Assembly (NCBI GenBank): GCA_903901875.1
Contig: CAIUSO010000127.1
Coordinates: 1 to 64,000, forward strand
Direction of reading: 5' to 3'
Source: an uncultured Geobacteraceae bacterium
Lineage (GTDB): Bacteria; Desulfobacterota; Desulfuromonadia; Geobacterales; Pseudopelobacteraceae
Length of the DNA stretch: 64,000 nt
Translations under genes and position numbers: made by a program
Notes under the pieces: model-generated
Seen by the model: only the letters and a program-made list of their open reading frames with translations
Databases searched by the model: none
Told to the model about the DNA's origin: nothing
In this document: one piece after another, positions 51,528 to 60,810 of the stretch
How positions within the stretch are numbered: position 1 is the stretch's first letter
Layout: every line of letters starts with the position of its first letter

Positions 51528-53849
51528 TCAGACATATCGCCCGGTGGACTCATTCAACAGCTGGTGAATCTGGGCCAATAGCTGGACCGGCTGAACCGGT
51601 TTGCGGAGGTGGTGTTCAAAAATGCCTTTCGACTCAAGAATGTCTTCGCTATATCCGGAGAGGAACAGGCAGGGGACGTTGGGGCAGATCGTCCGTAACT
51701 CTTTCAGTACTTCTATGCCGCTCTTGCCCGGCAGGATGGCATCCATAAGGGCCAACCGTATCTGGTCACCATACTGCCGCGCCATGGCTATTGCTTCCGC
51801 CGGGGTGGCCGCCGGAAGAATCTGAAAATTATGGAGTGTAAGGATATTTCCGAGTGCCCGCCGCACATCATCCTCATCTTCCGTGACGAGAATAAGCTCT
51901 CCCTTGCCCTGCAGATGGGTCTGAAGGGGGGCTGGTCCCTGGTCAACCGGTGGATGTGCCGTCTCGTTCAACGGCAGATAGATGGAAAAAATCGTCCCCT
52001 GTTCCGGTTCTGAGTCAACCGTAATTTCTCCCCCCATTCGGCTCACGGTACTCCGAATCATGGGCAGTCCCAGGCCGGTTCCTTTGCCGCTCACCTTGGT
52101 GGTGAAAAACGGCTCGAATATTTTTTCCCGGAGGGATGTGCTGATGCCACAGCCCGTATCCCTGACGGAAAGCAGGGCATAGTGCCCTGGGGGCAGGCTG
52201 ATGTTCGCTGCGGCACCAACAAGCTCGTCAATGGTGACCAGTTCGGTGGTGACGGTTATGGTGCCGGCCTGGGTAATGGCGTCACGGGCATTGGTTGTCA
52301 GATTGAAAAGCATCTGCTGGACGAGGCCGGCATCGCCGACAACCGGCATCTTGTCGGCGGCTGTTACCAGTACCAGCTGAATTTCCTCGGTCACCAGGCG
52401 CCGTGCCAGCTTGTAGGATTCATTCATAAGTTCATTCAGGTCAAACCGGGTGACCTCTATGGGTTGTTTGTGGCTGAAAACCAGCAGGCTCCTGGTGAGG
52501 GAGGAGCCCCGTTCCACCGCCTTGTTGATCTCTTCCAGATAATGGATATCCAGACCATGGTTCTGATCAATGCGTGACTGCAAATAGGCGTTGCCGGAGA
52601 TTACCTGCATGACATTATTAAAATCATGGGCCACCCCCCCTGCAAGTTGACCGATTGCCTCCATTTTCTGGGACTGAATCAGTTGCTCTTCAAGTTCACG
52701 CCGTTCTGTGATGTCTTCCTTGATGGCCAGATAATTAGTGATGATCCCCTGCTCATTTTTCACGGGAGCGATGATGGCGTGTTCCCAATAGAGGGTGCCA
52801 TCCTTCTTCCGGTTATGAAAATCACCCTCCCAGACCGCTCCACGGGTGATGGTCGTCCAGAGCTCATGATGAACCCCCGGGGAGGTGCCACCTTTTAGTA
52901 TGCGGGGATTCCTGTCAATGACATCCTCAACAGGGTAGCCGGTCATCTGGGTGAAGCTGGGATTGGCGTATTCGATATTTCCCCGGAGATCGGTAATGAC
53001 GATCACCGAGGGGCTCTGTTCAACGGCGGCGTGCAGTTTCCGCCGGGTATTCTCCGATTCCCGTAAGGCCAGTTTGTTTTGCTTTTGGGCCGTAATATCG
53101 ATTATCATTGCCTGAAGATAGGTTTCCCCAGCCAATTCGATCAATTCGGCCGCATACATGCAGTCTATTATCTCTCCGTTTTTCCGCCGCAGTCGTACTT
53201 CATAATTTAAAACGTGCCCCTTCTCGTGGATGATATTTATTATGTTGGTCCGTTCTTCCGGGTTGACATAGAGCCCCAGTTCATGGGTGGTTTTACCGAG
53301 TACTTCATCCCGTGTATAGCCATAGAGTTCGAGCCAGGCGGCGTTCACCTCAGTCAGTCCTCCGTCGCTCTTTCGGCCGATTCCGATGGCAATGGGGGAA
53401 TTGTTAAAGATGCTTCTGAAACGGTACTCACTTTCTTTTAACGCATCCTCTGCGGCTCGTTTTGCCTTGGTGTCCTCGGATTTTTTCAGGCTCCGTTCCA
53501 TGGCGGTAACCAGGCGGGTCAGGTTGTCTTTCAAGACAAAATCCCATATCCCCCGTTTAAGCAGCTCCACGGCCTGCTCCTCACCCAGGCTGCCGGAAAC
53601 CAGAATGACCGGGATATCGGGAAAGTGACTACTGATATAGCTGAAGCTCTCCATGAAGTTGATCTTCGGAATACTGTAATCGGAGAGGACCAGATCCCAC
53701 TCCCCACTATCAAGGGCCTCTCTTACCCCTTGCATGTCATCGACCCGCCGACATGTCACATCAAATCCCTGTTTACGCAGGTGTCGCTCAATAAGCAGGA
53801 AATCAGCCTGGCTGTCCTCAATGTTCAGTATTTTCAGAGTTGTATGCAT
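51528..53849 (-). CDS. Hybrid histidine kinase (REC-PAS-PAS-HK-REC)
   Basis: 773 residues, cytoplasmic. An N-terminal receiver (about 7-122: IEDSQAD, LSDYSIP), PAS domains near 140-260 and 270-395, HisKA with GVAHDFNNVMQ near 415, HATPase (LLFNLTTNARDAI; DTGCGISTSL; GKGTGLGLPM) and a C-terminal receiver (655-770: TEDEDD, MDAILPG, RKPVQ). It lies 8 bp after the single-domain receiver gene and 27 bp before the HPt gene, suggesting one phosphorelay. No transmembrane segment was seen. Confidence 0.92.
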   Translation of the reverse strand: MHTTLKILNIEDSQADFLLIERHLRKQGFDVTCRRVDDMQGVREALDSGEWDLVLSDYSIPKINFMESFSYISSHFPDIPVILVSGSLGEEQAVELLKRGIWDFVLKDNLTRLVTAMERSLKKSEDTKAKRAAEDALKESEYRFRSIFNNSPIAIGIGRKSDGGLTEVNAAWLELYGYTRDEVLGKTTHELGLYVNPEERTNIINIIHEKGHVLNYEVRLRRKNGEIIDCMYAAELIELAGETYLQAMIIDITAQKQNKLALRESENTRRKLHAAVEQSPSVIVITDLRGNIEYANPSFTQMTGYPVEDVIDRNPRILKGGTSPGVHHELWTTITRGAVWEGDFHNRKKDGTLYWEHAIIAPVKNEQGIITNYLAIKEDITERRELEEQLIQSQKMEAIGQLAGGVAHDFNNVMQVISGNAYLQSRIDQNHGLDIHYLEEINKAVERGSSLTRSLLVFSHKQPIEVTRFDLNELMNESYKLARRLVTEEIQLVLVTAADKMPVVGDAGLVQQMLFNLTTNARDAITQAGTITVTTELVTIDELVGAAANISLPPGHYALLSVRDTGCGISTSLREKIFEPFFTTKVSGKGTGLGLPMIRSTVSRMGGEITVDSEPEQGTIFSIYLPLNETAHPPVDQGPAPLQTHLQGKGELILVTEDEDDVRRALGNILTLHNFQILPAATPAEAIAMARQYGDQIRLALMDAILPGKSGIEVLKELRTICPNVPCLFLSGYSEDILESKGIFEHHLRKPVQPVQLLAQIHQLLNESTGRYV

Positions 53850-53857
53850 AAAACGAC

Positions 53858-54343
53858 CTATAGTGGCGGTATGTTGAGGGCCAGCCAGTAGACCCCCAGG
53901 CGCGCCACAGCCTCGGCAAATTCGGTGAAGTCAAGAGGTTTGCGAACGAAACTGTTGGCTCCGCATTCATAGCTTTTCAGCCGGTCCCGTTCCTCATCGG
54001 ATGAAGTTAGTATGACGACCGGCAGATGGCGGGTACTTTCGTTGGCCCGGATCCGCTCCAAAACCTCCAGGCCGTTGACCCGTGGCAGGTTGATGTCCAG
54101 TAAAACTACCGTCGGTTGGGTCGGACCACGCTCGGCAAACTCACCGCTACGAAAGAGATAATCCAATGCCTGCTGTCCGTCCCGGGCCACGTCGACCTGG
54201 TTTGCCAGATTGACCTTACGCAAAGAGCGGAGGATCAGCATTTCATCCTGAGCGTTGTCTTCCACAAGCAGTATTGATTTTGTATTACGCAAAAATTCCT
54301 CCTCTGGCGGAATCCATCGAGTGGTTTCGTCAGGTTGTTTCAT
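53858..54343 (-). CDS. Single-domain response regulator (Rcp1-like)
   Basis: 161 residues from the ATG at 54343 (MKQPDETTRWIPPEEEF); the track start is 63 codons upstream inside the kinase. Receiver motifs: VEDNAQDE, LLDINLPRVNG, TSSDEE and RKPLDF. The VARDGQQALDYLF segment is typical of Rcp1-type regulators that pair with phytochrome-like or hybrid kinases. It overlaps the kinase gene upstream by 14 bp, so it is likely its direct partner. No output domain. Confidence 0.9.
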   Translation of the reverse strand: MKQPDETTRWIPPEEEFLRNTKSILLVEDNAQDEMLILRSLRKVNLANQVDVARDGQQALDYLFRSGEFAERGPTQPTVVLLDINLPRVNGLEVLERIRANESTRHLPVVILTSSDEERDRLKSYECGANSFVRKPLDFTEFAEAVARLGVYWLALNIPPL

Positions 54344-57041
54344 GTAGTGTGAAGCGGAAAGTGGCTCCCTTGCCCGGTTCCCCTTCGGCGGTGATGCTTC
54401 CGCCGTGGCGATGCACAATGCGTTGTGCTGTGGCCAGACCGATACCGATTCCGGGAAACTCGTCCTGACGATGGAGTCGCTGGAAGGGTTTGAAGAGCTG
54501 TGACGTATGTCCCATGGCAAAGCCATCACCATTGTCGGCTACGCAGTAGTGCCGCACCCCGTCCCGCAGTTCGGAAGAGAATCTGATGTGGGGGGATTGG
54601 GTTTTTCCGGTGTATTTCCAGGCATTATCCAGGAGGTTTTGCAGGACAACCTCAAGCATGCGGAGGTCTCCCCGGGCCATCATGGCAGGCTCAATGTCCC
54701 ATGATACTTCCCGTTCTGGCTCCATGGTGGCCAGTTCGACCCTCAGTTGCTCCGCCAGTTGGGACAAATCTACGTCGGTCCAGTTCAAATCGCCACGGGT
54801 GCTCCGTGAAAGCCGCAACAGCCCATCGATCAGCTCTCCCATATGCTGGCTGGCCACCATGATCTGGTCGAGGTACTCATGGGCTTCCTCCGGTAGCTGC
54901 TCTCCATAGTCTTCAGCAAGGGCCTGACTGAACCCGTTCATGGCCCGCAACGGAGCCCTCAGGTCATGGGATACGGCATAGGAGAACGCATCTAGCTCCT
55001 GTACCGCCTCCTTCAGTTCCGCCGTCCGCTCTTCTACCCGTTGTTCAAGGCTGGAATTTAACGTACGGATCTCCTCTTCAGCCCGTGTGCGATCAGTTAT
55101 ATCGAAAAATGCAACGAGAAGGTCTTCCCCCAGAATAATTCCCGAGATGAGCACGTTGCGGGTTGAGCCGCTACCATCGGTGACCAGATATTCGGAAGCC
55201 ATAATTTCACAGCCGGTTTCGGTCGCACGTTTGACGGCATTGTCCCATGTTTGCCGCACCAAGGTTCGATAATCCCTGTCGGGGCAGGCGGCCAGCCACC
55301 ACTGGTCGAGTGTGGTGACATCCTCTCCGGTACAGCCGAATAGTTGGCAAAAACGCAGGTTGCGGTCCGTTATCACACCCTCCATATTGACCGAGCATAA
55401 AGGAACCGGGGCCTCATTGAACAGCTGTTTAAACCGGTGTTCACTCTTTTTCAGTTCGCCGGCATTCCTTTTGCGCTCAGCGAGCAGGCCACTGACACGG
55501 GCCAGAAGTTCAGCGTCGGCAAAGGGCTTGGTGACGTATTCCTGGGCCCCGTCATTAAGAACAGTTACCCTCACGTCATTGTCGGCCTTTGCGCTCAGTA
55601 TAATGATCGGCATGGTCACCAATTCCGGTCGGTTCCGCAACTCTCGAACCATCCTGTCACCGCTCATACGGGGCATCATGACATCACTGATTACCAGGTC
55701 GGGTAGCAGGGCAGTGGTTTTGGCCAGGCCTTCTTCACCGTCAAAGGCCGTTGCCACTCGATAAAAGGGCTCAAGCAGGGACGCGATGTACCGGTTCATG
55801 TCAATATTGTCTTCGACGACCAGAACCAGAGGCGCATTTGATGGAGCGGTCCCATGGTGCCTGGTCTGAGGCTGTGACTGATGTCCCGGGAGCAGGCGTT
55901 CAAAGCTCTCATCGTCTCCCCCCCTCTCTGTGGCAAACAACGCATTTTCCGGTGCAGACAACGGCAGGGATACGGTGAAAATCGAACCTCCCTGTGCACC
56001 ATCACCCACGGTAATGGTACCTCCATGAAGTACCACCAACTCCTTGACGATTGCCAGTCCCAGTCCCGTTCCTCCAAACTTTCGTTCCGCTCCACCGTCG
56101 ACCTGTCTGAATCGCTCGAAAATAATTTCCCGATGATCTGCAGGTATGCCGATGCCGGTATCGCCCACCTCCAGCATCATCGATGCTCCCTGCATTCGGA
56201 GGGTAACAGAAACAGTTCCTCCCTCGTGGGTAAATTTGAAGGCATTTGAAAGAAGATTGAGCAGGACCCGGCGGCACTGCTCCGAGTCAACCTGGGCAAT
56301 CATCTGGTCGGGTGTTTCCACCTGATAGTGAATGCCCCTGTCAGTGGCCTGGGTTTCAAAATGTGAGGCAACAAAACGGACCAAGGGAACCATATCCACG
56401 TTCGAATAGTTGAGGGCCATCTTGCCGGCCTCAAGCTTTGATACATCAAGGAGGTCGCTCACCAGACGATACAGGGTCCGGGCATTACGTTCTATAACCT
56501 CCAGGTCTCCTCTGTCAGCTTCCTTCAAGTCTCCGGCCGCCAGTCGCCGCCCCACAGGGCCAAGAATCAGTGTCAACGGTGTGCGGAGTTCATGGCTGAC
56601 ATTGGAGAAAAACTGCGTCTTCAGCTCGTCCAGCTTGAGGGTTTTCTGATACAGCTGGGTAACCTTTTCGTTGGCAATGCGGCTCTCTTCAAGCGCGTCA
56701 GCCGCACGTCGCTTTGATTTTTCCAGGCTGTCATGGGTCAGGCTGAAAAGTGCTCCCATGACGAGAAACATGCCGACCGAGGTTAGATTGCCTGGGGATT
56801 TGCCACTAAACGAAAGCTGGGGTGAAATAAAGAAATAAATCACCAGTAGAGAAGATACGAGCGATGAAAAGATACCCACTTTCCAGCCGCCGATACGGGA
56901 GCTGAAAAAAACGGCGGGAAAGAAAAGAAACCAGACAAAGGGTTTGATGAGCGACCAGATGTTCCATTGTATGCCACAGGCGACGAAGGGGATCAGCAGG
57001 GCGAGTAGCACGTACCACGTTTTTTTCTCAATAATAATCAC
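54330..57041 (-). CDS. Hybrid histidine kinase with two kinase modules
   Basis: 903 residues. Several transmembrane segments (about 7-110) of a DUF4118/MASE-like region, then HisKA (SHELRTPLTLIL near 150), HATPase (255-365: LLNLLSNAFKF, DTGIGIPADH, GTGLGLAIVKEL), receiver (400-515: VEDNIDMN, ISDVMMPRMSG, TKPF), PAS (525-640), a second HisKA (VSHDLRAPLRAMNG near 678) and a second HATPase (NLLDNAWKYTG, ADNGDGF, GIGIGLATAQ). Two full kinase cores in one protein, separated by a receiver, imply internal phosphotransfer. The second resembles kinases that pair with Rcp1-type receivers, which fits the next gene. Confidence 0.92.
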   Translation of the reverse strand: MIIIEKKTWYVLLALLIPFVACGIQWNIWSLIKPFVWFLFFPAVFFSSRIGGWKVGIFSSLVSSLLVIYFFISPQLSFSGKSPGNLTSVGMFLVMGALFSLTHDSLEKSKRRAADALEESRIANEKVTQLYQKTLKLDELKTQFFSNVSHELRTPLTLILGPVGRRLAAGDLKEADRGDLEVIERNARTLYRLVSDLLDVSKLEAGKMALNYSNVDMVPLVRFVASHFETQATDRGIHYQVETPDQMIAQVDSEQCRRVLLNLLSNAFKFTHEGGTVSVTLRMQGASMMLEVGDTGIGIPADHREIIFERFRQVDGGAERKFGGTGLGLAIVKELVVLHGGTITVGDGAQGGSIFTVSLPLSAPENALFATERGGDDESFERLLPGHQSQPQTRHHGTAPSNAPLVLVVEDNIDMNRYIASLLEPFYRVATAFDGEEGLAKTTALLPDLVISDVMMPRMSGDRMVRELRNRPELVTMPIIILSAKADNDVRVTVLNDGAQEYVTKPFADAELLARVSGLLAERKRNAGELKKSEHRFKQLFNEAPVPLCSVNMEGVITDRNLRFCQLFGCTGEDVTTLDQWWLAACPDRDYRTLVRQTWDNAVKRATETGCEIMASEYLVTDGSGSTRNVLISGIILGEDLLVAFFDITDRTRAEEEIRTLNSSLEQRVEERTAELKEAVQELDAFSYAVSHDLRAPLRAMNGFSQALAEDYGEQLPEEAHEYLDQIMVASQHMGELIDGLLRLSRSTRGDLNWTDVDLSQLAEQLRVELATMEPEREVSWDIEPAMMARGDLRMLEVVLQNLLDNAWKYTGKTQSPHIRFSSELRDGVRHYCVADNGDGFAMGHTSQLFKPFQRLHRQDEFPGIGIGLATAQRIVHRHGGSITAEGEPGKGATFRFTLHETT

Positions 57042-57147
57042 TGGTTCAACCCCCTCTGTCTCGTGGGGAGTTCAAGACGGATTCAACTAATCGGGCTCTC
57101 ATTGTGAAATGACATCGACTCCATTGTCAGGCACCACTAAGTCCATT

Positions 57148-57174
57148 TTGTATACAACAAACTGAAATTGTCAA
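57148..57174 (-). promoter_or_regulatory. -35-like element and palindrome upstream of the double-kinase gene
   Basis: On the minus strand TTGACA (57169-57174) is followed after 14 bp by TATACA (57149-57154), inside the perfect palindrome TTGTATACAA (57148-57157). The spacing is short for sigma70, so this is a weak promoter or operator proposal. The rest of the 227-bp spacer shows nothing else. Confidence 0.35.
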
Positions 57175-57268
57175 GGTTTAATGTCTTGACTGTAATCAAT
57201 CGGTATCCAGAGAGAATAAAATATTGGGAATTCTTAACTATTTGGGAAGTACCAATTATCTTTACCTG

Positions 57269-58213
57269 TTATCGTGCCGCAACAAGATACTGGCTGCGTA
57301 TTACTTCACAGTGATTGCAATGGGTACGCATATTCCACGGGATTGTTCCCGAGCGGGAAATGCTCCACGCCGGTTTCAGAATGTTTCCCTTCCCCTCCAA
57401 TATTGACCGCACGTTATCCAAGCCTCTTCCCTGATAGGGGCCCGTTGTCGTCCCCCCAAGCCAGAACTCTTCCGGTGTGACGTCTGGTGACCAGGAAAAG
57501 GGGTCGGCAAACAGAAATGAGGCGTTTTCGTTATCTGCCACCCTGCTCATCTCAAAGAGATGGGCAAGGGGGTAACTGACGCGATCAAGAAGGTTCAGTG
57601 AGGCAACCTGGCTGAAACTGTTGGCGGCAAACGGGATTCGGAGAGCATCGGCGACAACGAATTCAATGGTATCGGAACGCAAGGATTCGGGAAGAGTGAG
57701 AGTGAATGATTCCCGGAGGTTTCCTTCCTGGGGGAGTGAAAAGGTCATTTCTCCGTCTCTGGCCAGACGGCGGGCCGCTTTGACAAAACCGTGGGAGAGA
57801 TCACAACCGACGGCAAAACTGCTTCTGACAGCCATTTCAAAGGTGAGTCTTCCGACTGCACAACCTGCATCGAATGACGGGAGAGAAGGATGGCAGGAAA
57901 GAGCGGCGGCCCAATGGGTATGTGCGTCTCCATAGTCGTCCAGCCCCAGCAGGTCCCCATAGTGACTCCAGAGATATCGATCCGTCATGGTGGATTCTTC
58001 ATAACGGAGCTGGCCAACGGCCCGATAGTCGTTCGATTCGGAGAGGAGAATCGCGATGCCGTTTTTTATGGGAAACCGGCGTCGGCATTTTTTGCAGGAG
58101 AGTTCTCCTGTGATAATGTCATCTGCTTTCATCTGGTTGACCCTGACCTCCAGGGGAGTTTCCGCGGGGAGGCATGCAGGGCAAATAAGATAGGGAAGTA
58201 AGAATTGTTTCAT
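57269..58213 (-). CDS. SAM-dependent methyltransferase with N-terminal Cys4 (Trm112-like) domain
   Basis: About 314 residues from the ATG at 58213 (MKQFLLPYLICPACL); the track start is 17 codons upstream and would overlap the next gene. No strong Shine-Dalgarno decides it. An N-terminal CPAC...CKKC zinc ribbon and the strand GIAILL resemble Trm112/YcaR domains fused to methyltransferases. FDAGCAVGRLTFEMA is the AdoMet motif I, and EFVVADALRIPF the motif-II/III region. The substrate is unknown. It follows the REC-PilZ gene. Confidence 0.8.
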   Translation of the reverse strand: MKQFLLPYLICPACLPAETPLEVRVNQMKADDIITGELSCKKCRRRFPIKNGIAILLSESNDYRAVGQLRYEESTMTDRYLWSHYGDLLGLDDYGDAHTHWAAALSCHPSLPSFDAGCAVGRLTFEMAVRSSFAVGCDLSHGFVKAARRLARDGEMTFSLPQEGNLRESFTLTLPESLRSDTIEFVVADALRIPFAANSFSQVASLNLLDRVSYPLAHLFEMSRVADNENASFLFADPFSWSPDVTPEEFWLGGTTTGPYQGRGLDNVRSILEGKGNILKPAWSISRSGTIPWNMRTHCNHCEVIRSQYLVAAR

Positions 58214-58238
58214 GGAGATGGCGAGGGATTGACTGAAA

Positions 58239-59321
58239 TCAACAGAGCAGTCGATCGGGATCATTGTCCGCGTGGGTTTTCAACGCATGGGCCAAACCCG
58301 CAGCCGACAGGGAATTGTTTTCGGAGAGGGACCACGTAATGCCCAATCCTGGTGCGGCCCCTTGGGTGCCCCAGGGCTGGATCCTTACAATTTCTCCGCC
58401 AATGGTTGTGTTAAGCGTGGGGAAAACCACCGAAAGTGTGTCGCCGACAGCCAACTCACCGGTCGTATTCAGAATGATAAAAGCACCGCTCCATGAAACA
58501 TTAAGTGTAAAGGTCTGGTGCTCGTGTCCATCATTATTTCGTATGATGACTGGTAAATAGAGATTATGTCTCCGGTGGAGCCGCAGTCGGCGTGGATGGA
58601 ATGTTGAGCAGATCCTTTCTATATAGCTGAGGATCCCCTGTGTCCGTTCTTCCTGTTTCATAATAATCGGCAGTACGTTGTCACCCTGTACTTTGATCCG
58701 TACGAGTGAATAGATGTTCTGTAATGACGATGCTGCCAGTCGATCGTTGTCTTTCGATCGGGTGATGGTCAGCATATCAACAACAACAGCACTCACACTG
58801 TCGGTGCGGGCCACATGTTCCGCTTCAACAAAGGAAGCGCACTCAACGGTCGACACATTGTGACTGCATAATGCCCGGGATATGTTATGACGTATGGAGA
58901 CATCCGCAGAAACTATAATGACATGGTATCTATCCAGTAACGTCTCGTGTTGTAAGTGATGCCGTTCAATAAGCCGTTTGATAAGATTGGCAGAACAGGG
59001 CTTTGAAATAAAGTCATCGGCCTTGTCAATGCCTTCTACCAGCTCGGGAGATTCGTGGCTGGTAATTATGAAGATACAGCTTTTATGGAAACTATCGGTT
59101 TCAGCGGCACGAATTTCCGCCAATACCTGGCTTCCTTCACGAACAGGCATGACAGCGTCAAGGCAGATCAGGTCATAGGGTTTTTCAGAAGCGCGGGCTG
59201 CATAATATTTTTCGAGAGCTTCCCCTCCATCGGATGCTCCATCACACGTACCGTACTCCCCGAGTAAGGTAATGAGCATCTCTTGTGACATCAAATCATC
59301 ATCAACCACCAAAATTTTCAT
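58239..59321 (-). CDS. REC plus receiver-like plus PilZ protein
   Basis: 360 residues from the ATG at 59321 (MKILVVDDD), with GTGGAG upstream. A complete receiver (about 1-120: VDDD, LDAVMP, SKPC) is followed by a second receiver-like domain without standard acidic or lysine residues (about 130-240), then a PilZ domain (LRLHRRHNLYLP, LNVSWSGAFI). The last two domains are paralogous to the protein at 16241. It should link phosphorylation to c-di-GMP binding. The output partner is unknown. Confidence 0.87.
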   Translation of the reverse strand: MKILVVDDDLMSQEMLITLLGEYGTCDGASDGGEALEKYYAARASEKPYDLICLDAVMPVREGSQVLAEIRAAETDSFHKSCIFIITSHESPELVEGIDKADDFISKPCSANLIKRLIERHHLQHETLLDRYHVIIVSADVSIRHNISRALCSHNVSTVECASFVEAEHVARTDSVSAVVVDMLTITRSKDNDRLAASSLQNIYSLVRIKVQGDNVLPIIMKQEERTQGILSYIERICSTFHPRRLRLHRRHNLYLPVIIRNNDGHEHQTFTLNVSWSGAFIILNTTGELAVGDTLSVVFPTLNTTIGGEIVRIQPWGTQGAAPGLGITWSLSENNSLSAAGLAHALKTHADNDPDRLLC

Positions 59322-59617
59322 GCCCGGACTCCACTGGGTAAATTTAAAAAACAGCACAAGAAAACATCATTGTTACGGAGTTGACGGCAGGAGACCCTTG
59401 GCCCGACAATCAAGGTGCGTGCACAGGAACAGCCGACTCCGTAGAGAAACGAATTCGTACCGACCGGGAATTGGGTCCAGGCTGTTCCGTCGGATGATGT
59501 GAGCATAGTGCCGTACTGCCCCACCGTCACCATCGTGTCACCTGTCCAGACCACACCGTGAAGAGTGTTGATCGTGCCGGATGTCTGGCGGGTCCAGGCT
59601 AAGCCGTCCCCTTCTGC
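59318..59617 (-). pseudogene. Remnant of a BNR/Ycf48-like repeat protein
   Basis: An open frame of about 100 codons without a proper start carries DGLAWTRQTSGTINTLHGV, then VVWTGDTMVTVGQYGTMLTS and SDGTAWTQFPVGTN, the roughly 45-residue repeat of secreted beta-propeller proteins. Only one and a half repeats remain and the end (LNLPSGVRA) is not typical, so it looks like a decayed fragment. Its stop overlaps the ATG of the REC-PilZ gene by 4 bp. The 59318-59770 gap between genes holds nothing else beyond this. Confidence 0.6.
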
Positions 59618-59769
59618 TCAGCGTTATGATCTGCAATGGATACGAGTGTACTGCACAAATAGCAGGTTGTCAAAACGGTATACTTATCATCATTGATCGA
59701 GTATATAATTCCTCCTGTTTTTATCGTACAGACGTAGGTAGTATTTCTACCGGATTCCAGGGGGGCGGT

Positions 59770-60807
59770 TTGTATAAAATAAACAAAAACTTTGAGTTAT
59801 GTGTCTACCGCCCGCTATCCCGGTTTTTGCGGGGATTTCGGTGCGGTCTGCTGATGCCTCTTATGATACTCCTTCAATTCTGCCGGGTCGTTGGTGCGGA
59901 TGCCGGTGAGCCACTCAGGGTCGCCGTGTCTCAATCACCTCTGTCACTTCCCTTTTACGTTGCCGAACATCAGGGGTACTTCTCCCAAGAGGGATTGCAG
60001 CTCAGTATACATAATGTTATTGGGGGGCATCGCACCATGCAGCAGTTGTTGGAGGGGGGGGCTGATCTGGCTACATCTTCTGAATCTGTCGTGATGTTCA
60101 ACAGTTTTCAGCGTACTGATTTCAGGGTGCTGGCGTCATTTGTCAGTAGTGATGATGACTCAAAGATCGTCACCAGAGCCAATTCGGGCATCAACACTCC
60201 GGCAGGTCTGGTTGGTAAGCGTATCGGAACGGTCATGGGCGGTTCCAGTCATTACTATGTTGAGATGCTGTTGCTTATGAACGGAGTTGATCCCAAAAGG
60301 GTAACGTTGCGCAATCTGCAACCGGAGGCCATGGCTGAGGCACTCAGGAGGGGTGATGTCGATGCCATTGCGGTTTGGGAGCCATTTGCCTATAAAACAC
60401 TGAAATCGGTGCCTGGGGCCCGATTGTTGGCGGGCAAAGGGTGGTACCGGATGTACTTTAACCTTGTGGTGCATCAGAAGCATCTTGGCACCCGGGATGG
60501 TGAGATAGGAAAGCTGTTGAGAGCATTGGAACGTGCAGAAAAGTTTATCAATACCCAGCCACAAAAGGCCAAGGGCATTCTCCTTGAACGACTTAAGCTT
60601 GATAATGCCTTTATCGACTGGATGTGGCCCCGATATACCTATCGACTCGCCCTCGATCAGGCGTTGATAACTACTCTGGAAGGTGAAGCCCGCTGGGCTC
60701 GGCAGGGGGGACTTGTCAAAGGGGAAAAATCACCAAATTACCTTGATGTTATCTACTCCGCACCTTTGGAAACTTTGAATGGGAAATCTGTCAGTATAGT
60801 AAGGTAA
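59770..60807 (+). CDS. Periplasmic substrate-binding protein (SsuA/THI5-like)
   Basis: About 345 residues. The track start at 59581 is unlikely; TTG at 59770, behind AGGGGGG, gives an Arg-rich n-region and the signal GLLMPLMILLQFCRVVGADA. TTG near 59827 or ATG at about 59853 are alternatives. The mature part begins LRVAVSQSPLSLPFYVAEHQGYFSQEGL, typical of NMT1/THI5-like and SsuA-type binding proteins, then GADLATSSE, GKRIGTVMGGSSHYYVEMLL and VDAIAVWEPFA. No permease or ATPase gene is adjacent. The next gene, 3 bp on, is a sensor kinase, so a sensing role is more likely than import. Confidence 0.82.
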   Translation: MYKINKNFELCVYRPLSRFLRGFRCGLLMPLMILLQFCRVVGADAGEPLRVAVSQSPLSLPFYVAEHQGYFSQEGLQLSIHNVIGGHRTMQQLLEGGADLATSSESVVMFNSFQRTDFRVLASFVSSDDDSKIVTRANSGINTPAGLVGKRIGTVMGGSSHYYVEMLLLMNGVDPKRVTLRNLQPEAMAEALRRGDVDAIAVWEPFAYKTLKSVPGARLLAGKGWYRMYFNLVVHQKHLGTRDGEIGKLLRALERAEKFINTQPQKAKGILLERLKLDNAFIDWMWPRYTYRLALDQALITTLEGEARWARQGGLVKGEKSPNYLDVIYSAPLETLNGKSVSIVR

Positions 60808-60810
60808 TCT

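Noticed and set aside
59581-59769. 63-residue N-terminal extension of the binding protein in the ORF track
   Set aside because: It overlaps the repeat-protein remnant on the other strand, has no Shine-Dalgarno, and would put the signal peptide about 90 residues inside the protein.
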